From Xylocopa sonorina (taxonomy: Eukaryota; Arthropoda; Insecta; Hymenoptera; Apidae): DNA of 64,000 nt. Below, piece by piece: positions 48,701 to 62,051 of this stretch. The notes beneath the pieces are model-generated. The model was not told where the DNA came from. It did no database searches and saw only the letters and a list, made by a program, of their open reading frames with translations. The stretch is from the NCBI RefSeq assembly GCF_050948175.1, contig NW_027490107.1, forward strand, positions 2,036,710-2,100,709. The letters run 5' to 3'. Position 1 is the stretch's first letter. Each line of letters begins with the position of its first letter. The translations under genes were made by a program, and so were the position numbers.

Positions 48701-50590
48701 ACTTCGCAAATCATATTATATCTTACCATGAAACATAGAAATGAGATGCGATATCGCGTTTTAAGAAGCATTAGAACTCTATTGCTACGATAGGTAGACA
48801 TTTGCAGACGCTATTTCCTTGCAAGGAAGTTTCGCATTTACATTCATTTGAATCGTACCATGAAACATAGAAATGTGGTGCAATATCGCGATTTAAGAAT
48901 CATAAGAACTCTATTGCTACGATACGCAGACATCTGCAAAAGCTATTTCCTTGCAAGGAAGTGTCGCACTTACATTCATTTGAATCGTAGACGAGGAATA
49001 CATGATACTTCGCAAATCATATTATATCTTACCATGAAACATAGAAATGAGATGCAATATCGCGATTTAAGAATCATAAGAACTCTATTACTACGATACT
49101 CAAACATCTGCAAACGCTATTTCCTTGCAAGGAAGTGTCGCATTTACATTCATTTGAAGTGTAGACCAGGAATACATAACACTCCGCAAATCATATTACA
49201 TCTTACCATGAAACATAGAAATGAGATGCGATATCGCGTTTTAAGAAGCATTAGAACTCTATTGCTACGATACGTAGACATCTGCAAACGCTATTTCCTT
49301 GCAAGGAAGTGTTGCATTTACATTCATTTGAAGTGTAGACGAGGAATACATGACACTTCTCAAATCATATTATATCTTACCATGAAACATAGAAATGAGA
49401 TGCGATATCGCGTTTTAAGAAGCATTAGAACTCTATTGCTACGATACGTAGACATCTGCAAACGCTATTTCCTTGCAAGGAAGTGTTGCATTTACATTCA
49501 TTTGAAGTGTAGACGAGGAATACATGACACTTCTCAAATCATATTATATCTTACCATGAAACATAGAAATGAGATGCGATATCGCGTTTTAAGAAGCATT
49601 AGAACTCTATTGCTACGATACCTAGACTTCTCCAGACGCTATTTCCTAGCAAGGAAGTGTAGCATTTACATTCATTTGATGTGTAGACGAGGAATACATG
49701 ACACTTCGCAAATCATATAATATCTTACCATGAAACATAGAAATGAGATGCGATATCGCGTTTTAAGAATCATAAGAACTCTATTGCTACGATACGTAGA
49801 CATCTGCAAACGCTATTTCCCTGCAAGGAAGTGTCGCATTTACATTCAATTGATGTGTAGACGAGGAATACATAACACTTCGCAAATCATATTATATCTT
49901 ACCATGAAACATAGGAATGAGATGCGATATCGCGTTTTAAGAATCATAAGAACTCTGTTGCTACGATACGTAGACATCTACAAACGCTATTTCCTTGCAA
50001 GGAAATGTTGCATTTACATTCATTTGAATCGTAGACGAGGAATGCATAACACTTCGCAATGAATATTATATCTTACCATGAAACATAGAAATGAGATGCG
50101 ATATCGCGTTTTAAGAAGCATTAGAAATCTATTGCTACGATACCTAGACATCTGCAGACGCTATTGCCTAGCAAGGATGTGTCGCAGTTACATTCATTTG
50201 AAGTGTAGACGAGGAATACATAACACTTCGCAAATCATATTACATCTTACCATGAAACATAGAAATGTGATGCGATATCGCGTTTTAAGAAGCAGCAGAA
50301 ATCAATTGCTACGATACGTAGACATCTGCAAACGCTATTTCCTTGCAAGAAAGTGTCGCATTTACATCCATTTGAAGTGTAGACGACGGATACATAACAC
50401 TTCGCAAATCATATTATACCTTACCGTGAAACATAGAAATGAGATGCGATATCGCGTTTTAAGAATCATAAGAACTCTATTGCTACGATACGTAGACATC
50501 TGCAAACGCTATTTTCTTGCAAGGAAGTGTCGCATTTACATTGATTTGATGTGTAGACGAGGAATACATAACACTTTGCAAATCATATTA
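45795..50590 (+). repeat. Tandem 14-monomer higher-order repeat, 2 x 2,394 bp
   Basis: Features at 46,214, 46,454, 47,336 and 47,684 recur at 48,608, 48,848, 49,730 and 50,078, each shifted by 2,394 bases. That equals 14 x 174 minus 42; one monomer per unit carries a 42-base deletion joining TTGAATCGTA directly to CCATGAAAC (46,460-46,470 and 48,854-48,864). The copies look almost identical; a T for A near 47,198 that ends a frame in the first copy is one of the few differences seen. Confidence 0.9.
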
Positions 50591-53500
50591 TATCTTACCA
50601 TGAAACATAGAAATGAGATGCGATATCGCGTTTTAAGTATCATAAGAACTCTATTGCTACGATACGTAGACATCTGCAAACGCTATTTCCTTGCAAGGAT
50701 GTGTCGCATTTACATTCATTTGAATGGTAGACGAGGAATGCATAACACTTCGCAACGAATATTATATCTTATCATGAAACATAGAAATGAGATGCGATAT
50801 CGCGTTTTAAGAATCATAAGAACTCTATTGCTACGATACGCAGACATCTGCAAACGCTATTTCCTTGCAAGGAAGTGTCGCATTTACATTCATTTGAATC
50901 GTAGACGAGGAATGCATATCACTTCGCAATGAATATTATATCTTATCATGAAACATAGATATGGGATGCAATATCTCGTTTTAAGAAGCATTTCAACTCT
51001 ATTGCTACGATACGTAGACATCTGCAAACGCTATTTCCTTGCAGGGGAGTGTCGCATTTACATTCATTTGAAGTGTAGACGAGGAATACATGACACTTCG
51101 CAAATCATATTATATCTTACCATGAAACATAGAAATGAGATGCGATATCGCGTTTTAAGAAGCGTTAGAAATCTATTGCTACGATACGTAGACATCTGCA
51201 AACGCTATTTCCTTGCAAAGAAGTGTCGCATTTACATTCATTTGAAGTGTAGACGAGGAATACATAACACTTCGCACATCATATTATATCTTACCATGAA
51301 ACATAGAAATGAGATGCGATATCGCGTTTTAAGAAGCATTAGAACACTATTGCTACGATAGGTAGAAATTTGCAAACGCTATTTCCTTGCAAGGAAGTGT
51401 CGCATTTACATTCGATTGCAGTGTAGACGAGGAATACATAACACTTCGCAAATCATATTATATCTTACCATGAAACATGGAAATGAGTTGTGATATCGCG
51501 TTTTAGGTATCATAAGAACTCTATTGCTACGATACCTAGACATCTGCAGACGCTATTTCCTTGCAAGGAAGTGTCGCATTTACATTCATTTGAAGTGTAG
51601 ACGAGGAATACATGACACTTCGCAAATCATATTATATCTTACCATGAAACATAGAAATGAGATGCGATATCGCGTTTTAAGAAGCATTAGAACTCTATTG
51701 CTACGATAGGTAGACATTTGCAGACGCTATTTCCTAGCGAGGAAGTGTCGCATTTACATTCATTTGAAGTGTAGACGAGGAATACATGACACATCGCAAA
51801 TCATATTATATCTTACCATGAAACATAGATAAGAGATGCAATATCTCTTTTTTAAGAAGCATTTGAACTCTATTGCTTCGATACGTAGACATCTGCAAAC
51901 GCTATTTCCTAGCAAGGAAGTGTCGCATTTACATTCATTTGATGTGTAGGCGAGGAATACATAACACTTCGCAAATCATGCTATATCTTACCATGAAACA
52001 TAGAAATGAGATGCAATATCGCGATTTAAGAATCATAAGAACTCTATTGCTACGATACTCAGACATTTGCAAACGCTATTTCCTTGCAAGGAAGTGTCGC
52101 ATTTACATTCATTTGAAGTGTAGACGAGGAATACATAACAATCCGCAAATCATATTACATCTTACCATGAAACATAGAAAAGAGATGCGATATCGCGTTT
52201 TAAGAAGCATTAGAACTCTATTGCTACGATACCTAGAAATCTGCAGACGCTATTTCCTAGAAAGGAAGTGTCGCAGTTACATTCATTTGAAGTGTAGACG
52301 AGGAATACATAACACTTCGCAAATCATATTACATCTTACCATGAAACATAGAAATGAGATGCGATATCGCGTTTTAAGAATCATAAGAACTCTATTGCTA
52401 CGATACGCAGCCATCTACAAACGCTATTTCTTTGCAAGGAAGTGTCGCATTTACATTCATTTGAATCGTAGACGAGGAATGCATATCAGTTCGCAATGAA
52501 TATTATATCTTATCATGAAACATAGATATGAGATGCAATATCTCGTTTTAAGAAGCATTTGAACCCTATTGCTACTATACGTAGACATCTGCAAACGCTA
52601 TTTCCTTGCAAGGAAGTGTTGCATTTACATTCATTTGATGTGTAGACGAGGAATACATAACACATCGCAAATCACATTATATCTTACCATGAAACATAGA
52701 AATGAGATGCGATATCGCGTTTTAAGAAACATTAGAACTCTATTGCTACGATACCTAGACATCTGCAGACGCTATTTCCTAGCAAGGAAGTGTCGCATTT
52801 ACATTCATTTGAAGTGTAGACGAGGAATACATGACACTTCGCAAATCATATTATATCTTACCATGAAACATAGAAATGAGATGCGATATCCCGTTTTAAC
52901 GAGCATTAGAAATCTATTGCTACGATACGTAGACATCTGCAAACGCTATTTCCTAGCGAGGAAGTGACGCATTCACATTCATTTGAAGTGTAGACGAGGA
53001 ATACATAACACTTTGCAAATCATATTATATCTTACCATGAAATATAGAAATGAGATGCGATATCGCGTTTTAAGAAGCATTAGAACTCTATTGCTACGAT
53101 ACCTAGACATCTGCAGACGCTATTTCCTTGCAAGGAAGTTTCGCATTTACATTCATTTGAATCGTACCATGAAACATAGAAGTGTGGTGCAATATCGCGA
53201 TTTAAGAATCATAAGAACTCTATTGCTACGATACGCAGACATCTGCAAACGCTATTTCCTTGCAAGGAAGTGTCGCACTTACATTCATTTGAATCGTAGA
53301 CGAGGAATACATGATACTTCGCAAATCATATTATATCTTACCATGAAACATAGAAATGAGATGCAATATCGCGATTTAAGAATCATAAGAACTCTATTAC
53401 TACGATACTCAAACATCTGCAAACGCTATTTCCTTGCAAGGAAGTGTCGCATTTACATTCATTTGAAGTGTAGACGAGGAATACATAACACTCCGCAAAT

Positions 53501-56500
53501 CATATTACATCTTACCATGAAACATAGAAATGAGATGCGATATCGCGTTTTAAGAAGCATTAGAACTCTATTGCTACGATACGTAGACATCTGCAAACGC
53601 TATTTCCTTGCAAGGAAGTGTTGCATTTACATTCATTTGAAGTGTAGACGAGGAATACATAACACTTCGCAAATCATATTACATCTTACCATGAAACATA
53701 GGAATGAGATGCGATATCGCGTTTTAAGAATCATAAGAACTCTATTGCTACGATACGCAGACATCTACAAACGCTATTTCTTTGCAAGAAAGTGTCGCAT
53801 TTACATTCATTTGAATCGTAGACGAGGAATGCATATCAGTTCGCAATGAATATTATATCTTATCATGAAACATAGATATGAGATGCAATATCTCGTTTTA
53901 AGAAGCATTTGAACCCTATTGCTACGATACGTAGACATCTGCAAACGCTATTTCCTTGCAAGGAAGTGTTGCATTTACATTCATTTGATGTGTAGACGAG
54001 GAATGCATAACACATCGCAAATCATATTATATCTTACCATGAAACATAGAAATGAGATGCGATATCGCGTTTTAAGAAGCATTAGAACTCTGTTGCTACG
54101 ATACCTAGACATCTGCAGACGCTATTTCCTAGCAAGGAAGTGTCGCATTTACATTCATTTGAAGTGTAGACGAGGAATACATGACACTTCGCAAATCATA
54201 TTATATCTTACCATGAAACATAGAAATGAGATGCGATATCGCGTTTTAACGAGCATTAGAAATCTATTGCTACGATACGTAGACATCTGCAGACGCTATT
54301 TCCTAGCAAGGAAGTGTCGCATTTACATTCATTTGAAGTGTAGACGAGGAATACATGACACTTCGCAAATCATATTATATCTTACCATGAAACATAGAAA
54401 TGAGATGCGATATCCCGTTTTAACGAGCATTAGAAATCTATTGCTACGATACGTAGACATCTGCAAACGCTATTTCCTAGCGAGGAAGTGACGCATTCAC
54501 ATTCATTTGAAGTGTAGACGAGGAATACATAACACTCCGCAAATCATATTACATCTTACCATGAAACATAGAAATGAGATGCGATATCGCGTTTTAAGAA
54601 GCATTAGAACTCTATTGCTACGATACATAGACATCTGCAAACGCTATTTCCTTGCAAGAAAGTGTCGCATTTACATTCATTTGAAGTGTAGACGACGGAT
54701 ACATAACACTTCGCAAACCATATAATATCTTACCATGAAACATAGAAATGAGATGCGATATCGCGTTTTAAGTATCATAAGAAATCTATTGCTACGATAC
54801 GTAGACATCTGCAAACGCTATTTCGTGGCAAGGAAGTGTCGCATTTACATTCATTTGAAGTGTAGACGAGGAATACATAACACTTCGCAAATCATATTAT
54901 ATCTTACCATGAAACATAGAAATGAGATCCGATATCGCGCTTTAAGAAGCATTAGAACACTATTGCTACGACAGGTAGACATTTGCAAACGCTATTTCCT
55001 TGCAAGGAAGTGTCGCATTTACATTCATTTGAAGCGTGGACGAGGAATACATGACACTTCGCAAATCATATTATATCTTACCATGAATCATAGAAATGAG
55101 ATGCGATATCGCGTTTTAAGAAGCATCAGAAATCCATTGCTACGATACGTAGACATCTGCAAACGCTATTTCCTTGCAAGAAAGTGTCGCATTTACATTC
55201 ATTTGAAGTGTAGACGAGGAATACATGACACTTCGCAAATCATATTATATCTTACCATGAAACATAGAAATGAGATGCGATACCGCGTTTTAAGAAGCAT
55301 TAGAACACTATTGCTACGATAGGTAGACATTTGCAAACGCTATTTCCTTGCAAGGACGTGTCGCATTTACATTCATTTGAAGTATAGACGAGGAATACAT
55401 AACACTTCGCAAATCATATTATATCTTACCATGCAACATAGAAATGAGATGCGATATCGCGTTTTAAGAAGCATTAGAACTCTATTGCTACGATACCTAG
55501 ACATCTGCAAACGCTATTTCCTAGCGAGGAAGTGTCGCATTTACATTCATTTGAAGTGTAGACGAGGAATACATAACACTTCGCAAATCATATTATATCT
55601 TACCATGAAACATAGAAATGAGATGCGATATCGCGTTTTAAGAAGCATTAGAACTCTATTGCTACGGTACCTAGACATCTGCAGACGCTATTTCCTAGCA
55701 AGGAAGTGTCGCATTTACTTTCATTTGAAGTGTAGACGAGGAATACATAACACTCCGCAAATCATATTATATCTTACCATGAAACATAGAAATGAAATCC
55801 GATATCGCGTTTTAAGAATCATAAGAACTCTATTGCTACGATACGTAGATATCTGCAAACGCTATTTCCTTGCAATGAAGTGTCGCATTTACATCATTTG
55901 AAGTGTAGACGAGGAATACATGACACTTCGCAAATCATATTATATCTTACCATGAAACATAGAAATGAGATGCGAAATCGCGTTTTAAGAAGCATTAGAA
56001 CACTATTGCTACGATAGGTAGACATTTGCAAACGCTATTTCCTTTCAAGGAAGTGTCGCATTTACATTCATTTGAAGAATAGACGCGGAATACATAACAC
56101 TTCGCAAATCATATTATATCTTACCATGAAACATAGAAATGAGATGCGATATCGCATTTTAAGAAGCATTAGAACACTACTGCTACGATAGGTAGACATT
56201 TGCAAACGCTATTTCCTTGCAAGGAAGTGTCGCATTTACATTCATCTGAAGTGTAGACGAGGAATACATAACACTTCGCAAATCATATTATATCTTACCA
56301 TGAAACATAGAAATGAGATGCGATATCGCGTTTTAAGAAGCATTAGAAATCTATTGCTACGATACCTAGACATCTGCAGACGCTATTTCCTAGCAAGGAA
56401 GTGCCGCATTTACATTCATTTGAAGTGTAGACGAGGAATACATAACACTTCGCAAATCATATTACATCTTACCATGAAACATAGAAATGAGATCCGATAT

Positions 56501-59500
56501 CGCGTTTTAAGAATCATAAGAACTCTATTGCTACGATACGTAGACATCTGCAAACGCTATTTCCTTGCAAGGAAGTGTCGCATTTACATTCATTTGTATC
56601 GTAGACAAGGCATGCATAACACTTCGCAATGAATATTATATCTTATCATGAAACATAGATATGAGATGCAATATCTCGTTTTAAGAAGCATTTGAATTCT
56701 ATTGCTACGATACGTAGACATCTGCAAACGCTATTTCCTTGCAAGGGAGTGTCGCATTTACATTCATTTGAATCGTAGACGAGGAAAGGATAACACTTCG
56801 CAATGAATATTATATCTTACCATGAAACATAGAAATGAGATGCGATATCGCGTTCTAAGAAGCATTAGAACTCTATTGCTACGATACCTATACATCTGCA
56901 GACGCTATTTCCTAGCAAGGAAGTGTCGCATTTACATTCATTTGAAGTGTAGACGAGGAATACATGACACTTCGCAAATCATATTATATCTTACCATGAA
57001 TCATAAAAGTGAGATGCGATATCGCGTTTTAAGAAGCATCAGAAATCCATTGCTACGATACGTAGACATCTGCAAACGCTATTTCCTTGCAAGAAAGTGT
57101 CGCATTTACATTCATTTGAAGTGTAGACGAGGAATACATAACACTTCGCAAATCATATTATATCTTACCATGAAACATAGAAATGAGATCCGATATCGCG
57201 TTTTAAGAATCATAAGAACTCTATTGCTACGATACGTAGACATCTGCAAACGCTATTTCCTTGCAAGGAAGTGTCGCATTTACATTCATTTGAATCGTAG
57301 ACGAGGAAAGGATAACACTTCGCAATGAATATTATATCTTACCATGAAACATAGAAATGAGATGCGATATCGCGTTTTAAGAAGCATTAGAACTCTATTG
57401 CTACGATACCTATACATCTGCAGACGCTATTTCCTAGCAAGGAAGTGTCGCATTTACATTCATTTGAAGTGTAGACGAGGAATACAGGACACTTCGCAAA
57501 TCATATTATATCTTACCATGAAACATAGAAATGAGATGCGATATCGCGTTTTAACGAGCATTAGAAATCTATTGCTACGATACGTAGACATCTGCAAACG
57601 CTATTTCCTAGCGAGGAAGTGTCGCATTTACATTCATTTGAAGTGTAGACGAGGAATACATAACACTTCGCAAATCATATTATACCTTACCATGAAACAT
57701 AGAAATGAGATGCGATATCGCGTTTTAAGAAGCAGCAGAAATCCATTGCTACGATACGTAGACATCTGCAAACGCTATTTCCTTGCAAGGAAGTGTCGCA
57801 TTTACATTCATTTGACATGTAGACGAGGAATACATGACACTCCGCAAATCATATTATATCTTACCATGAAACATAGGAATGAGAGGCGATATCGCGTTTT
57901 AAGAATCATAAGAACTCTATTGCTAAGATACGTAGACATCTGCAAACGCTATTTCCATGCAGGGAAGTGTCCCATTTACATTCATTTGAAGTGTAGACGA
58001 GGAATACATAACACTTCGCAAATCATATTATATCTTAACATGAAACATAGAAATGAGATGCGATATCGCGTTTTAAGAAGCATTAGAACTCTATTGCTAC
58101 GATACCTAGACATCTGCAGACGCTATTTCCTAGCAAGGATGTGTCGCAGTTACATTCATTTGATGTGTAGACGAGGAATACATAACACTTCGCAAATCAT
58201 ATTACATCTTACCATGAAACATAGAAATGAGATGCGATATCGCGTTTTAAGAATCATAAGAACTATATTGCTACGATACGCAGACATCTGCAAACGCTAT
58301 TTCCTTGCAAGGAAGTGTCGCATTTACATTCATTTGAATCGTAGACGAGGAATGCATATCACTTCGCAATGAATATTATATCTTATCATGAAACATAGAT
58401 ATGAGATGCAATATCTCGTTTTAAGAAGCATTTGAACTCAATTGCTACGATACGTAGACATCTGCAAACGCTATTTCCTTGCAAGGGAGTGTCGCATTTA
58501 CATTCATTTGAAGTGTAGACGAGGAATGCATAACACTTCGCAAATCATATTATATCTTACCATGAAACATAGAAATGAGATGCGATATCGCGTTTTAAGA
58601 AGCATTAGAACTCTATTGCTACGATACGTAGACATCTGCAAACGCCATTTCCTAGCGAGGAAGTGTCGCATTCACATTCATTTGAAGTGTAGACGAGGAA
58701 TACATAACACTTCGCAAATCATAATATATCTTACCATGAAACATAGAAATGAGATGCGATATCGCGTTTTAAGAATCATAAGAACTCTATTGCTACGATA
58801 CGTAGACATCTGCAAACGCTATTTCCTTGCAAGGAAGTGTCGCATTTACATTCATTTGTATCGTAGACGAGGCATGCATAACACTACGCAATGAACATTA
58901 TATCTTATCATGAAACATAGACATGAGATGCAATATCTCGTTTTAAGAAGCATTTGAACTCTATTGCTACGATACGTAGACATCTGCAAACGCTATTTCC
59001 TTGCAAGGGAGTGTCGCATTTACATTCATTTGAATCGTAGACGAGGAAAGGATAACACTTCGCAATGAATATTATATCTTACCATGAAACATAGAAATGA
59101 GATGCGATATCGCGTTTTAAGAAGCATTAGAACTCTATTGCTACGATACCTATACATCTGCAGACGCTATTTCCTAGCAAGGAAGAGTCGCATTTACATT
59201 CATTTGAAGTGTAGACGAGGAATACATGACACTTCACAAACCATATAATATCTTACCATGAAACATAGAAATGAGATGCGATATCGCGTTTTAAGTATCA
59301 TAAGAAATCTATTGCTACGATACGTAGACATCTGCAAACGCTATTTCCTTGCAAGGAAGTGTCGCATTTACATTCATTTGAAGTGTAGACGAGGAATACA
59401 TAACACTTCGCAAATCATATTATATCTTACCATGAAACATAGAAATGAGATCCGATATCGCGTTTTAAGAAGCATTAGAACACTATTGCTACGACAGGTA

Positions 59501-62051
59501 GACATTTGCAAACGCTATTTCCTTGCAAAGAAGTGTCGCATTTACATTCATTTGAAGTGTAGACGAGGAATACATGACACTCCGCAAATCATATTATATC
59601 TCACCATGAAACATAGGAATGAGAGGCGATATCGCGTTTTAAGAATCATAAGAACTCTATTGCTACGATACGTAGACATCTGCAAACGCTATTTCCTTGC
59701 AACGAAGTGTCGCATTTACATTCATTTGAAGCCTGGACGAGGAATACATGACACTTCGCAAATCATATTATATCTTACCATGAAACATAGAAATGAGATG
59801 CGATATCGCGTTTTAAGAAGCAGCAGAAATCCATTGCTACGATACGTAGACATCTGCAAACGCTATTTCCTTGCAAGGAAGTGTCGCATTTACATTCATT
59901 TGAAGTGTAGACGAGGAATACATAACACTTCGCATATCATATTATATCTTATCATGAAACATAGAAATGAGATGCGATATCGCCTTTTAAGAAGCATTAG
60001 AACTCTATTGCTACGGTACCTAGACATCTGCAGACGCTATTTCCTAGCAAGGAAGTGTCGCATTTACTTTCATTTGAAGTGTAGACGAGGAATACATAAC
60101 ACTCCGCAAATCATATTATATCTTACCATGAAACATAGAAATGAAATCCGATATCGCGTTTTAAGAATCATAAGAACTCTATTGCTACGATACGTAGATA
60201 TCTGCAAACGCTATTTCCTTGCAAAGAAGTGTCGCATTTACATTCATTTGAAGTGTAGACGAGGAATACATGACACTTCGCAAATCATATTATATCTTAC
60301 CATGAAACATAGAAATGAGATGCGAAATCGCGTTTTAAGAAGCATTAGAACACTATTGCTACGATAGGTAGACATTTGCAAACGCTATTTCCTTTCAAGG
60401 AAGTGTCGCATTTACATTCATTTGAAGAATAGACGCGGAATACATAACACTTCGCAAATCATATTATATCTTACCATGAAACATAGAAATGAGATGCGAT
60501 ATCGCATTTTAAGAAGCATTAGAACACTACTGCTACGATAGGTAGACATTTGCAAACGCTATTTCCTTGCAAGGAAGTGTCGCATTTACATTCATCTGAA
60601 GTGTAGACGAGGAATACAAACACTTCGCAAATCATATTATATCTTACCATGAAACATAGAAATGAGATCCGATATCGCGTTTTAAGAATCATAAGAACTC
60701 TATTGCTACGATACGTAGACATCTGCAAACGCTATTTCCTTGCAACGAAGTGTCGCATTTACATTCATTTGAAGCCTGGACGAGGAATACATGACACTTC
60801 GCAAATCATATTATATCTTACCATGAAACATAGAAATGGGATGCGTTAACGCGTTTTAAGAAGCATCAGAAATCCATTGCTACGATACGTAGACATCTGC
60901 AAACGCTATTTCCTTGCAAGAAAGTGTCGCATTTACATTCATTTGAAGTGTAGACGAGGAATACATAACACTTCGCAAATCATATTATACCTTACCATGA
61001 AACATAGAAATGAGATGCGATATCGCGTTTTAAGAAGCAGCAGAAATCCATTGCTACGATACGTAGACATCTGCAAACGCTATTTCCTTGCAAGAAAGAG
61101 TCGCATTTACATTCATTTGAAGTGTAGACGAGGAATACATAACACTTCGCAAATCATATTATATCTTACCATGAAACATAGAAATGAGATGCGATATCGC
61201 GTTTTAAGAATCATAAGAACTCTATTGCTCCGATACGTAGACATCTGCAAACGCTATTTCCTTGCAAGGAAGTGTCGCATTTACATTCATTTGAAGCGTG
61301 GACGAGGAATACACGACACTTCGCAAATCATATTATATCTTACCATGAAACATAGAAATGAGATGCGTTATCGCGTTTTAAGAAGCATCGGAAATCCATT
61401 GCTACGATACGTAGACATCTGCAAACGCTATTTCCTTGCAAGAAAGTGTCGCATTTACATTCATTTGAAGTGTAGACGAGGAATACATGACACTTCGCAA
61501 ATCATATTATATCTTACCATGAAACATAGAAATGAGATGCGATATCGCGTTTTAAGAAGCATTAGAACTCTATTGCTACGATACCTAGACATCTGCAGAC
61601 GCTATTTCCTAGCAAGGATGTGTCGCAGTTACATTCATTTGATGTGTAGACGAGGAATACATAACACTTCGCAAATCATATTATACCTTACCATGAAACA
61701 TAGAAATAAGATCCGATATCGCGTTTTAAGAATCATAAGAACTCTATTGCTACGATACGTAGACATCTGCAAACGCTATTTCCTTGCAGCGAAGTGTCGC
61801 ATTTACATTCATTTGAAGTGTAGACGAGGAATACATGACACTTCGCAAATCATATTATATCTTACCATGAATCATAGAAGTGAGATGCGATATCGCGTTT
61901 TAAGAAGCAGCAGAAATCCATTGCTACGATACGTAGACATCTGCAAACGCTATTTCCTTGCAAGAAAGTGTCGCATTTACATTCATTTGAAGTGTAGACG
62001 AGGAATACATAACACTTCGCAATTCATATTATATCTTACCATGAAACATAG

